64,000 nt of DNA from Archilochus colubris. Lineage: Eukaryota; Chordata; Aves; Apodiformes; Trochilidae. The notes below the pieces were generated by a model that made no database searches, had not been told where the DNA came from, and was given only the letters and a program-made list of their open reading frames with translations. The DNA lies in contig CM041090.1 in assembly GCA_023079485.1 (NCBI GenBank), forward strand, positions 7,996,519 to 8,060,518, written 5' to 3'. Of this stretch, positions 25,701 to 36,679 are shown piece by piece (the first letter of the stretch is position 1; every line of letters begins with the position of its first letter). The position numbers and the translations under genes are program-made.

Positions 25701-28700
25701 TAACTAAGGCAGAATGTCAAGCTCTGGCCTGGATGCTTTGAACTGCAAATGAGCCGACTGATTCTGAGGAACAAAAGGGTCAGGCCTGACTGTTCTTCTG
25801 GGTGGTCTTGACTTAATAAGCCACCATTGGTGTGGGTGGCTGTAAATACCTTGGGGCCTTTATAGTTCTCATCAATGCTTGTGTAAAACTGAGGGGCTCT
25901 GGCCTGTGAAATACTGTTAGGAATTTTGGTACCTAAATGGCTGTTAAGAAAGCACATGGTATTGGAGAGCAGAGCTTCTAAAGGTAATCTCCATAATGTG
26001 TATGAAAGAGAATGAAACTTTAAATGCAGCCAGTGAATAAATATGCTCTGTGTTGGGTGGAGAAAACAAAGAAACACAAATCTTTGTTTCCTAATCTTTG
26101 AAATGACTGACTTTTCAGGTTAAGTAGACAGAAACACATTTTAGAAAAGGCTGTCTCAGATGCAGAATGTTGTCAAGTCTCAGCAGCCAATTAAGTGGTA
26201 CCTGGCAGTGACAGGATCTCTGGGAGCTGGCATCCAAGCCCCAGAATTAAAATGCCTTCTTAGAGCATCTTGCCTGGGAAATGGGCAGTTTCTCTTACAA
26301 GGCACTAGTGCATGCTCCGTGGAGTTCCTTGAAAGTACTGTAAGTACATTTCCATTGTTGGTAATTTGGCACTTTTGTGCCTGGATTCTTGTGGGGTTTA
26401 AAAATGGAAAATAATTGTGAGGGCTCAGGTGAAGTTAGTGAAATGTATAGTTCTAGGCATCTTGGAGCTCATTTAAAGCTGTACACAACCTGTTTAATTA
26501 GGAAGGAGAATAACAATACAAACTGTACTCTTTCATTTTAAAATTGCCAAGAAATAATTTTAAAACAACACTATTTTTCTAAGTGACTTTGTTATACTAC
26601 TGTTGCTTTTATTTAGCAATGAGACAAGCTTTTAAATCTATGAAGTTGTGACATTTTTTTGCAAGTGCACGATAATAGTCAAATGAATCAATTCCCTCGT
26701 TATTCCTTTAATACTTGCCCAGTTAATGTTCTGTAGGGATAATATTTTCAGCATTTCTCCGGGCACTCGTTTAAGGAATTCACTTTCTCCTTTTGTTGCT
26801 GTGTTTCCAGGATGCCAAGTGTACGACTTTGGAGATTTGAACTTCACTCAAGTTCCCAACGATGAACTGTACAACAATCTGATTTTATATCCACGCTCAG
26901 TGGGCTTAGCCAGCCAGGTCCTGGCTGATGCTGTAAGCAGAGCAGTAGCTGCTGGACACAGCTGTGTAACTATAGGAGGTGATCACAGGTGAGCTGAAGG
27001 AGATGCAGTTAGAGGTGCATACTGCAGGCATTTGGAATATAAGAATTTAATTAAAAAATAAGGGAATGGTGGGAACAACTTGAAGTCGTTTCCTGGTAAT
27101 ACCATAGGTTAGAAGAATTTTGATTGCTGGGGCTTTCATAGAAGACTTCTACAAAAATCTGACTAAAACAGTCCCTCTTAGTTCAAGACTGTTTAGCAAT
27201 CTGCAGATATACGAGGTTTTCCTGTTTGGAAAAGTGTGTGTGATCAGATCCCTGTAGGAGCTGTTGCAGTTTCTTCATTGCTGAATGTTTAGTCATGTGT
27301 CTCCTATCCCTCAGCTCTCAGGATGGGCTCTCAGCTCTTTAGGATGGATTTCTAATGCCTGCATGAAAACCATCTTGCAATAGATCTTATATAAATTTCT
27401 TTCCCCTCTTTCACTAACCTTTGGTCTGAGAACTGGTTGAAGAAGGTAGAGCATGTGACGAGGAGTTGTGGGGGGAGGTGTCATGCCTGGAATAAAAAAT
27501 AGGTGAATAGCAGAACTGATGATTAAGCACAAAGAGATCATTTGGATAGAACAGAAGACTGGAGAGTGTGAAGGGTGGCTGTGTAGAGGTAAGTGCCCTT
27601 TCTCATCTGTCAGCACTAATACAGTCTTGTAGACTTAACTTGGAGTCTTCTGCAATTGTGACAGTTTGTATGGGATGTACCCCTTATTGTCACAAATGTC
27701 TGATGTGCTGAAACATGGCAATGTTGCAGGGACTTCCCATTGTCCTTGTAGTTGTTCTGAGTGAGAACTTGTGCCTAAAGTCTTTGCTCCTGTACTTCCA
27801 GCTTGGCGCTTGGTTCTGTCAGTGGCCATGCACAGCAATGCCCACACCTTGGTGTGATCTGGGTAGATGCACATGCTGATATCAACACCCCTCTTACAAC
27901 CCAGTCTGGAAGCCTCCATGGACAACCTCTCTCCTTTCTCTTGAGAGAGCTTCAAGATAAAGTAAGTATCTTGTACAGTTAGCCTGCACTGAAAGCCTCA
28001 GCGTTTTGTTTATTCTGGTGTGAGGTGCTTTCTTGCCTCCTGCAATACCTTTTTTACCTGGTTACAACCAAAAATACACATTTATGTGTGTGTATACACA
28101 CACGTACACATACACATACACAAAAGCCCATGCACATCTAAATATGCACACACACACTCAGCAACAAGAATGGGAAAAGGTTTTGTGAGCACTCCTGTGA
28201 GCTATGCTGTAGGCAGGAGTTCACACAGGCTGTATGACCCAGCTGACCATGGTGCCGTTCTGCTTCAGGAGTGGGTGCTCAGGCTGTGCAATGACAGCAC
28301 CTCTGCCAGCTGAGGGACCAGCAGAGCCTGAGAGCTGTGCTGGGCTCCCCTCCAGTGACAGTTCCTGTATATCCTGCATGCTTCTGCTTAGTTTGGCTCT
28401 TCCATGTTTTGACAACCTTGGGGCCTGACCCAAGCTGTTGTGCATCATCTCTCCTAACTGGCTGCTGTCATTTTAGCTCCACTGGCGAATATTACAAATT
28501 GGAACAGCTGTACTTGCTAGCAGGGTGTTCCTAAAGAGTCTTTTTCTTGGAAAGAGATGAGTTACCCAAAAAAGCTGTTTACGGGGGCGTATGGACTGGC
28601 CACAGCCAATTTTTCTACTGTTGAGATGCTAAACAGTAGACTGCCATGAGGCCTACCTAAACTTTTTGGCTTAGCTGTGGACTGTATCTTGTCAGTCAGG

Positions 28701-31700
28701 TACCTGTAGCATCAGCTGGAAATACTGCAGTGGCAGCCTGTGCATTTTTAATGCAGTAGGAACTTGGACATGAGTCTGCTGCTGCTGAAGCTTAGGCTGG
28801 AGCAGGATCAGCAGCTGCAGGCTGAGAATGGATGCCGGAGCTGCAGAATACCTGACTATTTTATTCTGGCATTTTGCACTGCTGGTCATTTATCTTAAAT
28901 TTCTTTTTTCTCTCTGATGGGGATGCTGTGTTGATAGGAGTATTCCTCTTCCAAGTAAGATCAATAATGTTTAATGGTTTTATGGCTACTGAAGATCATT
29001 GCCTTAGTACTTGTTTGGCATAGCAAGATTGCTATCAATTGGTAAAGCTTGCTTTGCCTGCTTTTCTCCTGCCATTTCTTTCTATTGACTTGTGGATGGA
29101 AGTCATTCAAGTTATTTGGTGCTTTTACCTACTTTCCTCTTTCTTATAAGTAAAGTATTTTATGGTCTCTACAAACATGCTAAAATTCCCAAAGTAATGC
29201 AAAATTAATGGAGCCTCTGGAAATACCCCCCTGACTTGAGAAGGTTAATATTAAGGTTACTGTATTTATAATTTCTTGCCTATAAGTTAAAGGGGGTGAT
29301 ATTTTTTTCCTCTAAGTTAAGGGGGTGATATTTTTTTCTTTTTTGGAACTGTAGAAGATACAGAAGCAGAAAATTTTGGAACTTTGTCTTGGTGAGAGTA
29401 GGACAAAGTGAATCAAAGCTACCTGAGCTATTAAAGAAGGAGGAGAAAGGCAGAATAAGACAGGCAGCTTTCCTCTTCTATCAGTAGGACAAAGTATATA
29501 ATCAGCTTCTTGGGTATACACCATTGATTTCTGTGGGGCTCTGGGTCTTGGAGAGCACAGAAAAGCAGGTTTGTTTGGTGGTTGTGTTTTCTTTTTGTTT
29601 GTTTGTGGTTTGTTTTGGTGGGTTTTTTGGGGGGGTTGTTTGTTTTTCTTTGGTTTGGGTGTTTGTGGTTGTTTGTTTTTTGGGGGGATTGGTTTTTTTG
29701 TTTGTTTTTTTTTTGTCTTTTTGGGGGGGGCTACTGAAAAAATACTGTAAGCTTTCTGGGGTCAGTAGGGGAGCTCATGCTGTCATTCATCCAAGAGGAG
29801 TTGTGTTGGTAACAGCGCAAAAAAAATTTCCTGTCCTTTCCTGACTGCTTTGCATGGAGTCTTTTGAACCCTAAATCTATCTGCCACAAACAAGGTTACT
29901 CTGCATTCTGCTGAGCATAACTTCTTTCTCAAATTGATAAGACAAATTAACAAGTTGCACTTTGTTTCTCAAGGAGGGTTCTATCTTGTCAGAGGGTACA
30001 CAGCAGCACAAGTGGACAAAAGAGCTTTTGCAATGAGCCCTGTATCTCCTTCCTTGCTTTTATTTGTGCTGGTAAGAGGTTTTTTGAGCAATCCCTCCCC
30101 ATCACAACATGTGTGCATGCCACTCTCAGTAGACTCCCATAATTCTATCAAACTGGCTGTCTGGGTCACAAGGCTTGGTCATCACCCTAATAGTCCTAGG
30201 AAAGCTGGTCAGGGCTTTCCTCCTGTCAAGGTTGTTGTGTAGAACCACAGAGAAGGAGCAGTTCCTTTGAGGATATACTGAGAGAGCAAATAGCCTGCAC
30301 TATTACATTTTATCTTCCTGATTCATTGCCCACCTCTATGAACTGGTACTGCTCTTCCAGCATCTCTGGGCTCCATGTTCTTCATTCCCTATCAGGAGGA
30401 CATAAGACAGAGCTGGCAGTGTGACATACATCTCTCTTGATGGCACAGTCTGACTACACTGTTCCTGACTCCTGTGAGCAACTCAGTCTGAGCTTGCATG
30501 CATACAGACAGGAGCCCTGTCTCCTTGTGTAGTGAAATGAGGCAACCAGGTGCCACTAATTGCCAGGCAGTGGGCATGAGCTTGTGTTAAGCCCACCTGT
30601 GCCTGGTTAGGGCAGGCCCCCACTGCGCATGAGCAGGACCAGGGGGCCAGTTGGCCAGTTGCTCATGCGCAGTGGGGCCCTGCCCTAATCAGGCACAGGT
30701 GGGCTTAACACAAGCTCATGCCCACTACCTGGCAATTAGTGGCACCTGGTTGCCTCATTTCACTACACCTTGCTTGGGTAGTTTTTGAGTCACATCAAGC
30801 CCCAGCCCTTGTTTAGTGTGACCCTGCAGCCATCAGTCCTGGCACAACATAATGGGGAGGAGGAGGAAGGCAGAAAGGAAGTGGCAGCAGCTGCTCAAAT
30901 TGGCACAAATGCTGAGAACAACACAAGCAGGGCTGTTTCATGTACCTCTCAGAATCCCTTATGTATCCAGGGCTAATGAGCTTGGTCAGTGTTCTGCTGA
31001 GTTAAATGTCCTGGTGTAGCAGACAACATGAAGAATAAAAGGGAGGTATCTGGCTATGAAATAAAATGAAGCATTTGGCCAGGTTGCTGTAGAGCAAGCT
31101 CTGGTGTTGCTCAGTCCAGTCACAGGCTGCCAGGTTCTGTCTGTCAGGTTAGCTGCACAGGAGCACTGATTGGTACTCCTCAAGGCAAGGTGGCACTTTG
31201 TGGTTTAAAAAAAAAAAACAACTTTTAATTTTGTTGCTTTAAGGAAAAATATTTATGAACTTAATCCTTTGACTGGCATTCTTCAAACCAAGCATTAGTG
31301 TCTGGGCTTCTGGAACCAATCAAACTAAACCCAAACTGCTATTTAATACTTTACCATGAAAATACCTGCACATTTTACTGATTACTGTTTGGCTTTACCA
31401 TCAGCAACTCTCTTTCTATTGCAGTAAAGTATAAACACAACCTACCAAAGGAAGTTAAGGCATTCAATATTTTTTATTTGAAGAAGAGTTATAATTAAAA
31501 CCAGCAGTATTAAATGTTCTATATAACTGATACTAGAGTATATGACAGTAATATTAATGCTGTGCTCAGCTTATGGCTTGGTGATGAGTTTTGCAGCTAT
31601 AGCTTCATTTCTGAGACCTGAATCATTTTTCCAGTTCATTTATCCCTCTTCTGAATTCATGACTGCAGAAACATTCAAGGTTGTTGCCCCAGAATAACAA

Positions 31701-34700
31701 ATAATTTTAATATATGTGCATATTTAATTCAAATGTAATTAAATATAGCTATGGTTATGTTAGACTTCAAAAATAAATATAACTTTCAGAATTTAATTGG
31801 CAACTGACCCTACAAAAAGGAAACAAAGCCTTCTTGCTGCTTGACAGCTGTTCTGGCTGTAACCACTTTCAGAGCTGGGAGAGGAAGAGAAATTGAGTTA
31901 ACTGTGAAAGCACTCCGAAAATTAGTTGATATTATTAACTGAAGGATTTCTATAATTGCATACCATGGCTACTTAATTACCAAAGCTGAAAAATCATGAC
32001 CTCATCACCTTGCTATCCCAGACCTGCTCTCTTCACTTCTACATTAAAAAACCCTGTGAAAGCCAAACTTCTCAATTGTTTTGTTTGGTTTTTTTGTTTT
32101 TTTAAACTTCCCACTTTGAATCTGTCTATCTATAACATTGTTTTTGAAGCAAAGTTTGGCTTTTTGGTGATTGCTCTTAAAGGTAGAGGTGCCTTGGGTT
32201 TCATTCTTCCACTTCAGTATGTAGGATGTCAGTTACATGTGTCATGCATTTAATGGTAATAAATCTGGGTATCTATATTAATTAATACTATATATATAAA
32301 TTAATATTATATATCTATACTAGTGGTATACCTGGGTATCTAGCTTTTTATCATTCCCCCTTACACTGATTGATGCTAGTTACCTATTGTGGATTTGGGC
32401 TTGGGTTTTTAATCCTCCTCTTCTAAATGGAAGAGCTAGAAGAGTACAAAACTTAATCCATTAACCACTCAACTGAGGTAAATGGTCTGACAGAGTAAGG
32501 ACTGATGAAAACAGGAAGCCAGACTCGAGTGATGAAGTTTCTCTGTTTCAACAGAGAAAGAATGCTGTAAGTAAATATGAAGTTTTGAGGGAAGCATTGA
32601 AGTTTTCTTATTTATGACACTAATCTAATACCAAACCTTTTCTTGCAGGTCCCCCAGCTTCCTGGATTTTCCTGGCTAAAGCCCTGCCTTTCAGCATCTG
32701 ATATTGTGTACATTGGTCTGAGGGATGTGGATCCTGCTGAATAGTAAGTTGATTTAGTATAAAGTTTTTTTGTAAATGCTCAAATCATGAACTGATTTCC
32801 ACATCTGAGTGTTCAGAAGGGTTGCTAAATTTAAGTTCAGGTCAGTGAGAACTTTTTTTTTAATTTATTTTAACAGCTACATTTTGAAGAACTATGATAT
32901 CCAATATTTTTCTATGAGGGACATTGATCGCCTTGGAATACAGAAAGTCATGGAAAGAACATTTGAACAACTGATGGGCAGGTAAGAAAACTATTATCTG
33001 ATCTAAACTATGTAGTGAAATAAGGCAACCAGGTGCCACTAATTCTCAGGCAGTGGGCATGAGCTTGTGTTAAGCCCACCTGTGCCTGATTAGGGCAGGG
33101 CCCCCACTGCGCATGAGCAGGATTAGGGGGCCAATAAAAGGTGAGGCTTGAGTCACAGGCTCAGCTCAGTCCTGAGCAAGCCAGCGGAGAGATTGGCTGC
33201 TCTGGTAGCAACAGCACTGATCCAGGCTGGTCAACCCTGAGAGCAATAGGCTTAGAGCACTACTTGTGAGTCTCTGCTGGAACACCTGGTTGGACCTTGA
33301 AGCGCCGTGCCCTAAAAGAGGTTTGTCTTGCTACATCTGGTGGAGAATGCAGGCAATACTGAGGCCGCAGGTTCGAGACTCCTCAGAGCCTCCCCCTGAT
33401 GGCGATGAGCGCTAGTGGTACAATGAAGTTAGTGCGGTGCTGAGAGAAGCAACTGACCTCTCTGCTGGCTTGCTCAGGAATGTGCTGAGCCTGTGCTTCA
33501 GGACTCACCTTTTATTGGCCCCCTAATCCTGCTCATGCGCAGTGGGGGCCCACCCTAATCAGGCACAGGTGGGCTTAACACAAGCTCATGCCACTCCCTG
33601 GGAATTAGTGGCACCTGGTTGCCTTATTTTGCTACAAAACTACTTTTTATCATCCACTTCTTCAGCACTTTTTATTTAAGTGAACTCGCTTAAGTCGTGA
33701 AGTCATGTTGATGTAAGGCAGCTTAACAGAACTGTGATGCTGTCCCGTGAATAGTAAAAAGTCTTAGCACTGACTCTGGTCCTCAGCCTCCACATCTTAA
33801 ACTGAAACCTTTTCAGTATTTAGCAAAAAGCTATGAGAGGCTACAGTATGATCTGTTCTGTTTCTTGAGAAATTACGCATTTTGCTGCAGTTTGACAAGA
33901 TGCTTCAATCAACTAGAGTCTAGGATGCATGTTGAACTTAAAAAAAAAAAAAATGTATATATAGCAACTTGACAGTAACTTCAATTCAGCTGGTAGTACA
34001 TGAGGTAGAGGTATTTGATGGCTTCCTTCCTGGACACTCACATGTGCTATCCTGATGACAAATGTAATGTTCAGCTAGTGAAGGTCACTGTTACCAATCC
34101 CTTAAGTTCAGTACTGCAGCATTTACTAATCTTGTTCAAGTTTAGGGAATCACAACTGGGAGCAAATCCTGCTTATCTATGGTATTATATTATGTACAGA
34201 TATATAACAAAACCTTTGACTAGGGACTTGTGAAATGGAGCAGAGTTATCAAGGGTAACCTCTCACTGCAGAGCAGAACAAAGTCCTGTAAGCAGAAGAA
34301 GATCTGTGTGTCTGTGCTGATGCTGCTGTGCCTGCAGCTGTGCCAAGTCAAGTCCACCACTTACATAGCTCCCTCTGCATGAGCAGGGAGTGTCCAGTTT
34401 ATTAGGCTGTCACCAGTTGCCAGATTTCACGTAGTAACAGGCTGAAGTTTTAGATTTGAGATTATCCTTCATTTTTTCATCATCTAGGCTTACATAGTAG
34501 GGTTTGGAGACAGCCTTCAACTTAATGACCTGAAAAATGTAGAATGCCCCATTTGTCTTGCTGAGCTGTCTGAAATCCTCAGGCTTGCTCCTTGTTGCTG
34601 CTGGCTCCATCCTAGATGCCATACAAATCAATGGCTCAGCCTTTCACCCTGGCTTTTGCAGAAGGAGAAAAGGCTGGATTACATCAGCCAATTCTCTACA

Positions 34701-36271
34701 TTTTTCCAACTAAGGAAACAAAGTACCAGGTAAGATGGTTAGTACTAAAGTACTTATCTTTAGTCAAATCACACCTGACTGGATGTTTACTGAAACTAGA
34801 AAGACAAACTTCTGCTTTTCCAATTTGTATTGAGGAAAGTTCTGAGGTAAGAGATATTTCAGAGTCCAAATACATCAAAAAAAAAAAAAAAAGGGGGGGA
34901 GAGAAACCTTTCCAAATATATATGTATAGGACTTAGGGGTAATCCTTAGCATTATGGAGCATGATGCTATTTTGCTTAACAGCCTGGACATTACGAAATG
35001 CATGTAGATAAAATCTGAAGACTGCTTTTCTTGCTTTGTTCTGTTTCAGGAGACAGAGACCAATTCACCTGAGTTTTGACATTGATGCTTTTGATCCCTC
35101 ACTGGCTCCAGCCACTGGGACTCCAGTTCTAGGTGGATTAACTTACAGAGAAGGCATGTACATCACAGAGGAAATCCACAACACAGGTAGGAGTTGTCCA
35201 ACCAACAATATTGGAGTAAGAATGACAGGACCAAGTACACAGAGCTCATACTGGTTGTTTTTCCTGTGTGAGTAGATAAATGTAGTGAAGGCTGAGGTGC
35301 CCACAGAGTCAGTTCAGCCTTCAGTAAGGCAAAAAGAAGTCCTATGGTTGGGCAATACCCCAGGTGTTGGAAGCAGCTTAACCAAAAACAATTTCAACTT
35401 ACCAGAAGTAAAATACATAATATTAACAACTGCTACCAAAAATTATTTGGTCATCTTGTATAATGCTGTTCCCTATTCCTAACCAGAAGGTAAGATGTAA
35501 AAGCAGGCATCTGGAATTAAAAAAAATGGATGCTGACATTTTCTAAACAGTTTGAAATTCCATTCCAGAATTAAAGACTAACAATCAAGCTTTTATTAAA
35601 TATACTGCAGTTGACTCATGAGGACTTTCCTCCTTATGTCATGCAGTTTTTATTTAATGTGTTTAAACAATGAGTTATTTGCAGTAAAAGAAGGAAAAAT
35701 AGTCAGCAGAACCATGAACAGAATGGCAAAAAAATACTAATTTATATCCCCTAATTTTTAGACTGGGAGAACAAATTTAAAATACAGGCCCCTCATAAGT
35801 GTACATGGAGGATCATTATTTTTTCCTGGATGCTAAAAGGATGAAGGAATGGCAGTTGGATGCTGTAAGAGAACCAAGTTAAAAACCACAAACTCACATT
35901 TAAGATTGATAATTTCATCCCTCCCTTCAGAACCAGTTTTACATGTCAAAAGGGGAAGAGAAGCTCACAAGCTCAAATACCAGACTTGATATAATGAATG
36001 AAAGCAAGCCCATTAGAGATTTTGGGGGATTTTTGTAGTTACAAAGCTGTAAATCATTTTCACAGGAATGCTTTCAGCTGTAGACATGGTTGAAGTCAAT
36101 CCACTTCTTGGAGCTTCTCAAGAGGAAGTGAATGCAACTGCCAGTCTTGCCATCGACGTGATAGCAACGTGCTTTGGGCAGACAAGGGATGGAGCACACA
36201 TGGCTTTTGATGAACTCCCAACACCCAGTTCTCCAGATGAATCTGACAGTGAAGAGCAAGTGAGGATTTAA
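12967..36271 (+). CDS. ARG2: ARG2, mitochondrial arginase 2
   Basis: Hydrolyses L-arginine to ornithine and urea with a binuclear manganese centre in the mitochondrial matrix. Eight coding exons: 12967-13083, 13210-13282, 26811-26988, 27802-27961, 32649-32743, 32877-32981, 35050-35186, 36066-36271 (stop TAA). All junctions are GT-AG and in phase, giving 356 aa; human ARG2 is 354. The N-terminus ([14 protein letters not shown]) is Arg-rich and acid-free at first, as in a mitochondrial presequence. Manganese and catalytic motifs are intact: GGDHS at 119-123 (split across exons 3 and 4), DAHAD at 145-149, and SFDIDAFDP from 251. The tail [17 protein letters not shown] matches the ARG2-type C-terminus. 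Intron 2 is 13.5 kb; introns 1 and 5 are only 126 and 133 bp. Birds lack a complete hepatic urea cycle, so this extrahepatic enzyme is the expected main arginase. Confidence 0.97.
13948..14037 (+). mobile_element. CR1 LINE 3'-terminal remnant
   Basis: Short CR1 tail in ARG2 intron 2: GGTGGGAGCTGTCCCTGCC leads into CCCTTCCAACC and ends in ATTCTATGATTCTA. Only the last 90 bp or so survive. Confidence 0.75.
14038..22190. other. ARG2 intron 2, no other feature
   Basis: Long AT-rich intron with short T-runs and no exon-like ORF, RNA gene or repeat family that I can support. Small ORFs here have no recognisable similarity and no conserved splice context. Confidence 0.4.
22198..22540 (-). mobile_element. 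CR1 LINE 3' fragment
   Basis: The plus strand reads TTGGAAGGGTCCTCTGGAGA and ATCATCCAGTCCAACCTCC, the reverse complement of a CR1 3' region. The sequence continues through TTCCACCACCAGCTCTCAGG and CCTCTTGTCCTGTCACTGG. It is 5'-truncated, non-coding, and lies in ARG2 intron 2. Confidence 0.88.
23234..23537 (+). mobile_element. solo LTR (TGTAG...CTACA, 6-bp TSD GCACTA)
   Basis: A 304-bp unit begins TGTAGTGAGACAGG and ends CCCGCTACA. It is flanked on both sides by the perfect 6-bp duplication GCACTA (23228-23233 and 23538-23543). It contains GGGGGCCAATAAGAG, a CCAAT/TATA-like promoter block, at about 23327. TG...CA ends, a 6-bp duplication and the internal promoter fit a solitary retroviral LTR, with class II (ERVK-like) suggested by duplication length. 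Its first third is related to the fold-back elements at 30528 and 33011. Confidence 0.8.
28083..28160 (+). repeat. CA-rich simple repeat
   Basis: Imperfect TG/CA tract (for example GTGTGTATACACACACGTAC and ACACACACACTC) about 120 nt downstream of the ARG2 exon 4 donor. The rest of ARG2 intron 4 around it shows no gene. Confidence 0.75.
29565..29735 (+). repeat. G/T-rich low-complexity tract
   Basis: About 170 bases with almost no A or C on the plus strand, mixing (GTTT)n with several runs of six to eight G. It lies in ARG2 intron 4. The ORF across it is low-complexity and not a gene. Confidence 0.8.
30528..30767. mobile_element. fold-back LTR element (240-bp near-perfect palindrome, TSD CCTTG)
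   Basis: Left arm 30528-30635 and right arm 30660-30767 are inverted copies with about three differences over 108 bp, separated by a 24-base spacer. It begins TGTAGTGAAATGAGG and ends in the inverse, CATTTCACTACA. The 5-bp direct repeat CCTTG flanks it at 30523-30527 and 30768-30772. Each arm matches the first part of the LTR at 33011. It lies in ARG2 intron 4. It could alternatively be read as a MITE with long terminal inverted repeats. Confidence 0.85.
33011..33636. mobile_element. fold-back LTR element with internal fragment (TSD AAACTA)
   Basis: A complete-looking 325-bp LTR (33011-33335, TGTAGTGAAATAAGG to GTCTTGCTACA, with GGGGGCCAATAAAAGG as promoter block) is followed by about 120 bp. 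That 120 bp begins TCTGGTGGAGAATGCAGGC, in the position of a primer-binding site. It is followed by an inverted partial copy of the LTR's U3 end (33457-33636, ending GCCTTATTTTGCTACA). The 6-bp duplication AAACTA flanks the whole unit at 33005-33010 and 33637-33642. The element starts 30 nt downstream of the ARG2 exon 6 donor. No coding capacity remains. Confidence 0.85.
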
Positions 36272-36375
36272 GAATCCACAGTGTTGGGTACATTGGACAT
36301 TTTAGAGCTCTGCTGAGGCACTTGAAGGGATAGATTGTCACTACTTGGCAAATACTGTTAACTTCTCAATTTTTA

Positions 36376-36381
36376 AATAAA
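36376..36381 (+). promoter_or_regulatory. ARG2 polyadenylation signal
   Basis: AATAAA lies 105 nt after the ARG2 stop codon, giving a short 3' UTR. A second AATAAA at 36461-36466 is a possible distal site. Confidence 0.75.
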
Positions 36382-36408
36382 CTAGCTTTTCCACTGATTG
36401 GTCGCTAC

Positions 36409-36475
36409 TTTATTACATGTCAAGATTTATTCGTTTAGTCAAGTATACACAAATGAAGACAATAAAATATTTATT
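36409..36475 (-). promoter_or_regulatory. VTI1B polyadenylation signal cluster
   Basis: Three minus-strand AATAAA hexamers (TTTATT on the plus strand) lie at 36409-36414, 36426-36431 and 36470-36475, about 205-270 nt below the VTI1B stop codon. They sit within 100 bp of the ARG2 signal on the other strand. Confidence 0.65.
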
Positions 36476-36679
36476 ACCTTCTTATTAACCTTACCAGGAG
36501 TTAAAGTCTGTCTCTGCATTTTCCTTTCACTGCCCTTCTCTGTCGCTCTAGTGTCAGTACAGTACCAGCTGAAGATGCTGTCTTGTGAGACAGTTCAGTC
36601 CCTCAAGGCAGAGGGAACAGACAGCCCATCCAGTTCCTCAGCAGTGGAAAAGCTCAGCTCAGTCATCAATCATCAAGAT

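Noticed and set aside
33365..33425. tRNA-like boxes (GGTTCGAGACTCC and TGGCGATGAGCGCTAGTGG)
   Set aside because: The B-box-like motif precedes the A-box-like motif on the same strand, no cloverleaf can be drawn, and both lie inside the LTR element's internal fragment.
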